Shown here: piece after piece, positions 31,063 through 36,124 of the stretch
How positions within the stretch are numbered: the first letter of the stretch is position 1
How the letters are laid out: every line of letters begins with the position of its first letter
NCBI GenBank assembly: GCA_028727105.1
Contig: JAQYOU010000102.1
Location: forward strand, 1-36,124
Reading direction: 5' to 3'
Source of the DNA: a bacterium
GTDB lineage: Bacteria; Bacillota; Clostridia; Lachnospirales; Lachnospiraceae
DNA length: 36,124 nt
The notes under the pieces: generated by a model
What the model was told of the DNA's origin: nothing
The model's database searches: none
Seen by the model: only the letters and a program-made list of their open reading frames with translations
Made by a program: the position numbers and the translations under genes

Positions 31063-31839
31063 TTACGCGGAATAGTGTTTTGCTAATATCCGTTCAATCA
31101 CACCACGGGGTGTCCCGGTGAGGCGGTTCAACTGCCTGATCGAGACACCTTTTTCGTGGAGCAGCACAATGTTTTTGTCTCGCGCTACTAAGGAAAGCTT
31201 TTGAAAATCCGTAGCAGAATGACACGCGCTGACTTCGCTGATCATGTCTTTTGCAACATCATCGGGAAGTCGCTTGCGAAACTGGTCGATATCCATACAC
31301 TTGTCTTCCGAATCAGTCGCATGAAGCGCTTGAAATTCTTCCAAACCACCGGTTATGTTCAACACAAGAGCCGTGTCGGCCAGGCCGGCGATCTCATTTT
31401 GATAATCAGAATAACTGCTCCAGGGATACGAAACGCCCGGTGCTGTTTCCATCCCGGCTTTCATCGGATTGAAATGAATGTACTTTACAACGGTCAGCAG
31501 ATATCTTTCGGTTTCAACCGGTTCACTGAAATAGCGGCCATCCTGAACGAAACCTGTGCGATTGTATTTCATATTGAACCACACTGCATAAGCGGTGTTG
31601 ATACGTCGAAAGATGGTTTCCAAAGGAAACTTCGGTGAATGTCGGATCAGCAGATGAACATGATTTGACATCAGGCAGTAAGCAAACAGCTCAAATTGAC
31701 ATTCCTGCTTGTAATAATCGATGATCTCTAAATATTTTTCATAGTCCTTTGCTTCCTCGAAAAGGAGTTGACGGTCGGCGCCCTTAATGACAACATGGTA
31801 TGTCAGAGTGCCGCTCTTTCTTCGAGAGTTTCTAGGCAT
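31063..31839 (-). CDS. Y1 family (HUH) transposase, RAYT-like
   Basis: The minus-strand ATG at 31839 is chosen because AGGAGG lies 8 nt upstream; the frame opens earlier at a GTG. The product is 258 aa. It has the Y1_Tnp/TnpA-REP pattern: a YHVVIKGADRQ opening strand, the HUH metal-binding motif in NHVHLLI (about residue 60), GRYFSEPVE, and the catalytic-Tyr helix in KYIHFNPMKAG. The C-terminal 100 residues end in a helix-turn-helix-like segment (SIRQLNRLTG). Such enzymes cut single-stranded DNA through a 5'-phosphotyrosine; the RAYT subgroup is single-copy and tied to REP-like repeats. The gene appears intact. Repeat R4 lies past its 3' end and R5, in the opposite orientation, past its 5' end. 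Whether it acts on those repeats is inference. Confidence 0.88.
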   Translation of the reverse strand: MPRNSRRKSGTLTYHVVIKGADRQLLFEEAKDYEKYLEIIDYYKQECQFELFAYCLMSNHVHLLIRHSPKFPLETIFRRINTAYAVWFNMKYNRTGFVQDGRYFSEPVETERYLLTVVKYIHFNPMKAGMETAPGVSYPWSSYSDYQNEIAGLADTALVLNITGGLEEFQALHATDSEDKCMDIDQFRKRLPDDVAKDMISEVSACHSATDFQKLSLVARDKNIVLLHEKGVSIRQLNRLTGTPRGVIERILAKHYSA

Positions 31840-31990
31840 ACATTTTACCTCCTGCACTTACTAAATTTGTTTGGCGCTTTTGGGGAAATTGTCAACATCC
31901 GATAATATACAATAGATTTCAGTTACGTAACAGGTAGAAAAAAAGATATTTCTATCATAAACTATTTTTCAGAAAAGTAAATAGCATATG

Positions 31991-32019
31991 TTGAGTTTTT
32001 TTCATGAATGTGGTAGCAT
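31991..32019 (+). promoter_or_regulatory. Putative promoter of ychF
   Basis: TTGAGT (31991-31996) and TAGCAT (32014-32019) are separated by 17 bp. Transcription would start near 32026, giving a leader of about 130 nt that contains repeat R5. Confidence 0.45.
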
Positions 32020-32106
32020 TTACACGTCATGGTTGTTTCTATGATGAGAAAACACAAAAAATAAGAAAGCGGGATGTATTCGGTCGTGCAAATATCGGGA
32101 GCGGCA

Positions 32107-32143
32107 GGACAAAGGGCGCTCCTCGTGGCAGAAGAAACGTCCC
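32107..32143 (-). repeat. Dispersed intergenic repeat, short copy R5 (reverse)
   Basis: Read on the minus strand this copy is GGGACGTTTCTTCTG, then CCACGAGGAGCGCCC, then TTTGTC. It lacks the CCACGACCATCGCCC unit present in the other copies, so it is one unit shorter. It ends 12 nt before the ychF ATG, next to the ribosome binding site. Confidence 0.85.
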
Positions 32144-32155
32144 CAGGGAGGATAT

Positions 32156-33256
32156 ATGAAGCTTGGAATCGTCGGACTTCCCAACGTGGGAAAAAGTACA
32201 TTATTTAACTCGTTGACAAAGGCAGGAGCGCTTGCTGCAAACTATCCGTTTGCAACCATTGATCCGAACGTCGGTATCGTAGCAGTGCCTGATGAGCGTA
32301 TCGAGAAGCTTGGAAAGCTTTACAACACAAAGAAGGTGACACCGGCAACCATCGAATTTGTTGATATTGCAGGCTTAGTAAAGGGAGCCAGCAAGGGAGA
32401 AGGACTTGGAAACCAGTTCCTTGCAAATATCCGTGAGGTGGATGCGATCGTTCACGTTGTACGTTGTTTTGAGGACGCGAATATCGTTCATGTAGACGGC
32501 AACATTGATCCTGCCCGTGATATAGAGACAATTAATCTGGAACTGATCTTCTCTGACCTTGAGATTCTGGAGCGAAGGATCGCAAAGGTTTCAAAGCAGG
32601 CGCGCATGGACAAGACACTGGCGAAGGAAATGGAGCTTTTGGAGGCGGTAAAGGCACATCTGGAGAACAACCAGATGGCGCGTACCTTTGAGGTTCCGGA
32701 TGATGAGGACAAGCAGGCATGGTTTGCATCCTATAATCTTCTGACCGCGAAGCCGACCATCTATGCAGCAAATGTAGACGAGAATGATCTGGCGGATGAT
32801 GCAGCCTCTAATCCGCATGTAGCCAGGGTGCGTGAGATGGCAAAGGCAGAAAATGCGGAAGTGTTCGTGATCTGCGCGCAGATCGAGCAGGAGCTGGCAG
32901 AGCTTTCCGATGAGGAAAAAGAAGAGTTTCTGGCAGACCTGGGTGTAACCTCCAGCGGTCTCGACAAGCTGGTGGCTGCAAGCTATAGCCTGCTGGGATT
33001 GATCAGCTTCCTCACAGCAGGCGAGGACGAGTGCCGTGCATGGACGATCAAAAAGGGAACAAAGGCTCCGCAGGCAGCAGGAAAGATCCATACGGATTTT
33101 GAGCGCGGCTTCATCAAGGCAGAGGTTGTTAATTATCAGGACCTGCTTGACAACGGAAGTCTTGCGGCAGCAAGAGAAAAAGGAATCGTTGGCATGGAAG
33201 GCAAAGAGTATGTGGTAAAGGACGGCGATGTGATCCTGTTCCGTTTTAACGTATAA
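32156..33256 (+). CDS. ychF: YchF, Obg-family P-loop ATPase/GTPase
   Basis: This 366-aa protein matches YchF over its full normal length, with GGGAGGAT upstream of the ATG. The G1 motif GLPNVGKST lies at residues 7-15, followed by switch sequences (YPFATIDPNVG) and the G3 motif DIAGLVKGASKGEGLG. The NVDE segment replaces the usual NKxD, which explains the family's preference for ATP over GTP. A coiled-coil insert (about 130-175) and a C-terminal TGS domain with the RAWTIKKGTKAPQAAGKIH core follow. YchF associates with ribosomes and is linked to translation and redox stress. Repeat R5 lies in its leader and R6 lies just after its stop. Confidence 0.98.
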   Translation: MKLGIVGLPNVGKSTLFNSLTKAGALAANYPFATIDPNVGIVAVPDERIEKLGKLYNTKKVTPATIEFVDIAGLVKGASKGEGLGNQFLANIREVDAIVHVVRCFEDANIVHVDGNIDPARDIETINLELIFSDLEILERRIAKVSKQARMDKTLAKEMELLEAVKAHLENNQMARTFEVPDDEDKQAWFASYNLLTAKPTIYAANVDENDLADDAASNPHVARVREMAKAENAEVFVICAQIEQELAELSDEEKEEFLADLGVTSSGLDKLVAASYSLLGLISFLTAGEDECRAWTIKKGTKAPQAAGKIHTDFERGFIKAEVVNYQDLLDNGSLAAAREKGIVGMEGKEYVVKDGDVILFRFNV

Positions 33257-33273
33257 TCAAAAGCATCCGGCAT

Positions 33274-33328
33274 GACAAAGGGCGCTCCTCGTGGCAAAGG
33301 GCGATGGTCGTGGCAAAAGAAACGTCCC
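33274..33328 (-). repeat. Dispersed intergenic repeat, copy R6 (reverse)
   Basis: On the plus strand it reads ACAAAGGGCGCTCCTC, GTGGCAAAGGGCGATGGTC, then GTGGCAAAAGAAACGTCCC, which shows the 19-nt unit structure clearly. Its last base directly touches the -35 box of the nrdR promoter. Confidence 0.88.
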
Positions 33329-33357
33329 TTGACATTTTTTGCCACAATTTCTATAAT
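33329..33357 (+). promoter_or_regulatory. Sigma-A promoter of nrdR
   Basis: A perfect TTGACA (33329-33334) and TATAAT (33352-33357) are separated by exactly 17 bp, with the gene's ATG 33 nt downstream of the -10 box. Confidence 0.85.
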
Positions 33358-33389
33358 TGATGTAAGAAAACCTTTTGGGGAGGAAAGCC

Positions 33390-33839
33390 ATGAAGTGTCC
33401 GTATTGCAGCAGTGAAAATACCAGAGTGATCGATTCCAGACCGGCGGATGATAACAATTCCATTCGCAGACGCCGCCTGTGTGATGAGTGTGGAAAACGT
33501 TTTACAACCTATGAGAAGGTGGAGACCATTCCGCTCATTATCGTAAAAAAAGATAACAATCGGGAACAGTATGACAGGTCAAAGATCGAAGCCGGTGTGC
33601 TCCGCGCATGTCACAAGCTGCCCATCTCCGTTGCTGAGATGAATCGTCTCATTGATGATGTGGAAACGGAGATCTTTAACCGCGAAGAAAAAGAGATCCC
33701 GAGTATCGTGATCGGTGAGCTGATCATGGATAAGCTGAAGGACTTAAATGCGGTCGCTTATGTGCGTTTCGCTTCCGTTTATCGTGAATTTAAAGATGTT
33801 GAGACATTCATGAACGAATTGAAAAAAATGTTGGTTTAA
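33390..33839 (+). CDS. nrdR: NrdR, transcriptional repressor of ribonucleotide reductase
   Basis: The ATG at 33390 is preferred because GGGGAGGAA lies just upstream and the protein then starts MKCPYC as NrdR proteins do; the product is 149 aa. The N-terminal zinc ribbon has Cys3, Cys6, Cys31 and Cys34, with the basic IRRRRLC segment and RFTTYE that contact the NrdR box. An ATP-cone domain (about 45-135) opens with PLIIVKKDNNREQYDRSK and senses ATP/dATP. NrdR represses nrd genes when dATP is high. No NrdR box was identified in this window. The gene has its own strong promoter and a terminator. Confidence 0.97.
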   Translation: MKCPYCSSENTRVIDSRPADDNNSIRRRRLCDECGKRFTTYEKVETIPLIIVKKDNNREQYDRSKIEAGVLRACHKLPISVAEMNRLIDDVETEIFNREEKEIPSIVIGELIMDKLKDLNAVAYVRFASVYREFKDVETFMNELKKMLV

Positions 33840-33844
33840 CAGAA

Positions 33845-33874
33845 GTCTCCGGTGAATAACCGGAGGCTTTTTTT
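33845..33874 (+). terminator. Rho-independent terminator after nrdR
   Basis: CTCCGGT (33847-33853) pairs with ACCGGAG (33859-33865), extended outward by a G-C pair, followed by seven T. Confidence 0.88.
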
Positions 33875-33930
33875 CGCATAATAGATGTGCGACAGATGTC
33901 AATATGATTTGAGAAGAGAGGTAACGCGCA

Positions 33931-34389
33931 ATGATCTTAACAGAAAAAGAAAAAACAGCCATTCAGGATCTGCAGACACAGGAGAAGGGTCTGGTAGAAA
34001 AGTACCATCGCAGCCAGAGCGAGGCAAAGGATCCGGTGCTGCAGGATCTGCTCAGTGATCTGGAGCAGAAGCAGCAGAAGCATTACGATACGCTGGGCGA
34101 GGTGTTAAAGGGCAGTATCCCCAGCTGCGATTGCAACTGCAAGGCCGGAGCGGATTACCAGCCGAAGGCAACCTACACCGGCATGTCCGAGACAGAGGAC
34201 AAAAAGAATGACTGCTATCTGGCAACCGATTGTATCGGTGCCGAGAAGCTGGCTTCCGGTGAGTACAACACAAATGTATTCAACTTCAGCGAGCCTGCAG
34301 TCAGAAAGCTGCTGGCGGATATCCAGGTGGAAGAGCAGAATTATGCAGAGATGCTCTACAAGTATAAAATGGTAAATTCCATGAAGTAG
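33931..34389 (+). CDS. Spore coat CotF-like protein
   Basis: This 152-aa protein has AGAGGTAA upstream of its ATG. It is a mostly helical, ferritin-like protein: an N-terminal helix pair (about 1-65), a Cys-rich turn (SCDCNCKAG, about 67-75), and a second half with NDCYLATDCIGAEKLASG and PAVRKLLADIQVEEQNYAE. This second half is the signature of the Coat_F family. Members are found in the spore coat or expressed during sporulation in Bacilli and Clostridia; a metal-binding ferritin-like role is not shown. It sits alone between two terminators. No sporulation-sigma promoter could be assigned with confidence in the short upstream region. Confidence 0.85.
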   Translation: MILTEKEKTAIQDLQTQEKGLVEKYHRSQSEAKDPVLQDLLSDLEQKQQKHYDTLGEVLKGSIPSCDCNCKAGADYQPKATYTGMSETEDKKNDCYLATDCIGAEKLASGEYNTNVFNFSEPAVRKLLADIQVEEQNYAEMLYKYKMVNSMK

Positions 34390-34402
34390 TCTCAGATACC
34401 AT

Positions 34403-34431
34403 AAAAAGTGTGCGCCCGTCGCACACTTTTT
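34403..34431 (+). terminator. Rho-independent terminator after the CotF-like gene
   Basis: AAAAAGTGTGCG (34403-34414) pairs with CGCACACTTTTT (34420-34431). The A and T runs on both sides mean it could work in either direction. Confidence 0.9.
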
Positions 34432-34443
34432 ATGTGTAATCTG

Positions 34444-34472
34444 CTTGCGAAATATGAAAGATGTGGTAAGAT
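34444..34472 (+). promoter_or_regulatory. Putative promoter of the YqeG-rpiB pair
   Basis: TTGCGA (34444-34449) and TAAGAT (34467-34472) are separated by 17 bp, just after a terminator and 32 nt before the ATG. Confidence 0.55.
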
Positions 34473-34504
34473 AAAGTGTACGCAAAAATCAGGAGGACGT
34501 GAAC

Positions 34505-35014
34505 ATGCTTGAACCCTTTTATCCGAGAGAATATGTGGATTCAACCTATGAGATCGATTTTGAAAGCTGGTATCAAAAAGGCTATCGTGGCATCATTTTC
34601 GATGTGGACAACACCCTGGTACCACATGGCGCACCGGCGGATGACCGCGCAAAGGCTCTGTTTGAACGTCTGCATGCACTCGGTTTTCAGAGTATCCTCT
34701 TATCCAATAATAAGGAACCCCGTGTGAAGAGCTTTTGCGAGGCGGTGATCGGTGCTGATTATATCTATAAGGCCGGCAAACCGAAGCGGGAAGGTTACGA
34801 GCAGGCCATGAAGCGCATGGGAACGGACGTACATACCACTCTTTTTGTGGGCGATCAGATCTTTACGGATGTGTGGGGCGCAAACCGCGCCGGGATCTAT
34901 ACCATCCTGGTAAAGCCGATCCACCCGAAGGAGGAGATACAGATCGTATTAAAACGGTACTTAGAACGTATCGTCTTACATTTTTATAAGAAAAAGGAGC
35001 GAAAAAAGTCATGA
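34505..35014 (+). CDS. YqeG family HAD-IIIA phosphatase
   Basis: The ATG at 34505 is chosen because AGGAGG lies 8 nt upstream; a GTG six bases earlier would be too close to it. The product is 169 aa. HAD motif I is FDVDNTLVP with nucleophile Asp33 and acid/base Asp35; motif II is in LLSNN, a Lys is in KAGKPKREG, and motif III is GDQIFTDVWGANRAG. These match the YqeG family, related to phosphatidylglycerophosphate phosphatase (PGP phosphatase, Gep4-like). A role in phospholipid synthesis is possible but not shown by the sequence. It overlaps rpiB by ATGA. Confidence 0.9.
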   Translation: MLEPFYPREYVDSTYEIDFESWYQKGYRGIIFDVDNTLVPHGAPADDRAKALFERLHALGFQSILLSNNKEPRVKSFCEAVIGADYIYKAGKPKREGYEQAMKRMGTDVHTTLFVGDQIFTDVWGANRAGIYTILVKPIHPKEEIQIVLKRYLERIVLHFYKKKERKKS

Positions 35015-35463
35015 AAATTGCAATTGGAAACGATCATGCAGCAGGGGAATTGAAAACAGTGATCATGGATCTGATCAAGGATCTGGGACATGATATCATC
35101 GATGCAGGTGCACCCATCGGAGAGGCAGTAGATTACCCGATCCCCGGTGAAAAGGTGGGAAAACTGGTAGCATCAGGCGAGGCAGATCTGGGTGTACTGA
35201 TCTGCGGAACCGGCGTTGGAATTTCTTTGGCAGCAAATAAGGTGAAGGGCATCCGCGCAGCAGCGGTTTCCGATACGGCGACTGCACGTCTGATCCGTGA
35301 GCACAACAACGCAAATGTGATCGCCATCGGAGCAAGGATCGTAGGTTCAGAGCTGGCAAAGGATATCATTCAGACCTTCCTGACAACGGATTTTTCCGGT
35401 GAGGAGCGTCATCAGCGCAGGATCGACCTCATCTCAGACGTAGAGGAAAGATTTGGAAAATAA
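35011..35463 (+). CDS. rpiB: Ribose-5-phosphate isomerase B
   Basis: This 150-aa protein overlaps the previous gene by ATGA, with an AGGAGCGA site upstream. It has the RpiB/LacAB hallmarks: IGNDHAAGELK at the N-terminus (Asp8, His9), the catalytic Cys65 in LICGTGVGIS, and His98 in REHNNANVIAIGAR. It interconverts ribose 5-phosphate and ribulose 5-phosphate in the pentose phosphate pathway, and some members act on related sugar phosphates such as allose 6-phosphate. The length is normal. It sits next to housekeeping genes rather than sugar transporters, which favours a general pentose phosphate role. Confidence 0.96.
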   Translation: MKIAIGNDHAAGELKTVIMDLIKDLGHDIIDAGAPIGEAVDYPIPGEKVGKLVASGEADLGVLICGTGVGISLAANKVKGIRAAAVSDTATARLIREHNNANVIAIGARIVGSELAKDIIQTFLTTDFSGEERHQRRIDLISDVEERFGK

Positions 35464-35505
35464 TGCCATTTTCGGTTATTTCTGCGGGTGATGAGCAAAA
35501 AAAAC

Positions 35506-35534
35506 TTGAAATAACGTGTCGTATATAGTATCAT
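35506..35534 (+). promoter_or_regulatory. Putative promoter of efp
   Basis: TTGAAA (35506-35511) and TATCAT (35529-35534) are separated by 17 bp, upstream of a leader of about 75 nt. Confidence 0.55.
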
Positions 35535-35545
35535 TATTACGATAT

Positions 35546-35570
35546 GGTGCGCAAAAGTTGATTTGCCACC
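35546..35570 (+). other. Hairpin in the efp leader
   Basis: GGTGCGCAAA and TTTGCCACC form a stem with one bulged base around a 6-nt loop, starting a few bases after the expected transcription start. No T run follows, so it is not a terminator. It may stabilise the mRNA. Confidence 0.4.
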
Positions 35571-35613
35571 GAAAGACAGATATATTGAACAGACATTTAA
35601 GGAGGATCATTAA

Positions 35614-36124
35614 ATGATTTCAGCAGGAGATTTCCGTAATGGTGTTACCATTGAGTTAGAGGGAAACATTTATCAGATTATTGAGTTTCAGCATGTAAAG
35701 CCCGGTAAGGGAGCTGCATTCGTTCGTACCAAGTTAAAGAACATCAAGAGTGGCGGTGTTGTTGAGAAGACCTTCCGTCCTACAGAGAAGTGCCCGACTG
35801 CACGTATCGACCGCAAGGACATGCAGTATCTTTACGCAGATGGCGATCTTTTCTACTTCATGGACGTAGAGACCTACGACCAGATCGCACTGGATTCTGC
35901 ATCTATCGGTGACGCATTAAAGTTCGTAAAAGAGAACGAGATGGTTAAGATGTGCTCACACAACGGAAGCGTATTCGCAGTAGAGCCTCCGCTTTTCGTA
36001 GAGTTAGAGATCACTGAGACAGAGCCCGGCTTCAAGGGTGATACAGCTACCGGTGCTACCAAGCCCGCAACTGTTGAGACAGGTGCAACCGTATCTGTAC
36101 CGTTATTCGTAAATCAGGGTGATG
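35614..36124 (+). CDS. efp: Elongation factor P (3' partial)
   Basis: The ATG is preceded by AAGGAGG, and the frame is open to the right edge of the window, giving 170 visible residues of about 185. It starts [14 protein letters not shown] as EF-P does. The KOW-like N-terminal domain carries the VKPGKG loop with Lys32, the residue that is modified in EF-P proteins, then [12 protein letters not shown] and FRPTEK. The middle OB domain has [13 protein letters not shown], and the final OB domain has [22 protein letters not shown] relieves ribosome stalling at polyproline stretches. The frame keeps to a narrow set of codons, as expected of a highly expressed gene. Confidence 0.98.
   Translation, partial: MISAGDFRNGVTIELEGNIYQIIEFQHVKPGKGAAFVRTKLKNIKSGGVVEKTFRPTEKCPTARIDRKDMQYLYADGDLFYFMDVETYDQIALDSASIGDALKFVKENEMVKMCSHNGSVFAVEPPLFVELEITETEPGFKGDTATGATKPATVETGATVSVPLFVNQGD

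Noticed and set aside
35464-35545. Terminator after rpiB
   Set aside because: Only an A-rich stretch was found, without a stem followed by T residues, so transcription may read into efp.

Overview
The window looks like chromosomal DNA of a spore-forming, Gram-positive Clostridia member, most likely Lachnospiraceae. The grounds are a CotF-like spore coat protein, a YlmC/YmxH PRC-barrel protein, strong AGGAGG ribosome binding sites, sigma-A-type promoters, and a type IV pilus locus with no outer-membrane secretin or pilotin. The genus assignment is inference. No rRNA, tRNA or CRISPR array was recognised.

Layout. Positions 1-7706 hold a signalling cluster: a 5'-truncated HD-GYP (cyclic-di-GMP phosphodiesterase) protein, a membrane hybrid histidine kinase with receiver and Hpt domains, a second hybrid kinase whose C-terminus is a complete DegV (fatty-acid-binding) domain, and a Cache-type membrane sensor with no recognisable output domain. 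A small YlmC/YmxH gene, a dispersed repeat and a terminator follow. Positions 8203-28518 are a compact type IV pilus operon: a giant prepilin of 3,906 codons (pilin N-terminus, about 36 GLUG-like repeats, Ig/Fn3-like tail), three minor-pilin-like proteins, prepilin peptidase, PilC, a PilM-PilN fusion, PilO, PilB and PilT. Positions 28640-30853 carry three major-pilin paralogues, each followed by a copy of the dispersed repeat. A Y1/RAYT-like transposase gene (minus strand, 31063-31839) lies between oppositely oriented repeats. The right end is housekeeping: ychF, nrdR, a CotF-like gene, a YqeG-type HAD phosphatase, rpiB and the start of efp.

How the parts may work together. PilB (extension) and PilT (retraction) would drive fibres of the three major pilins on a PilC/PilM-N/PilO platform. 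The minor pilins would prime assembly, and the giant prepilin could be displayed as a very large adhesive subunit. PilB has two N-terminal MshEN-type motifs, a known cyclic-di-GMP-binding fold, and the neighbouring HD-GYP protein should hydrolyse that messenger. The kinases upstream may therefore tune pilus assembly through cyclic di-GMP; this link is inference from motifs and position.

The most notable items are the giant pilin-GLUG protein and its 251-nt overlap with the next gene, the kinase-receiver-DegV fusion, and the six-copy repeat family built from 19-nt units next to a RAYT-like gene.
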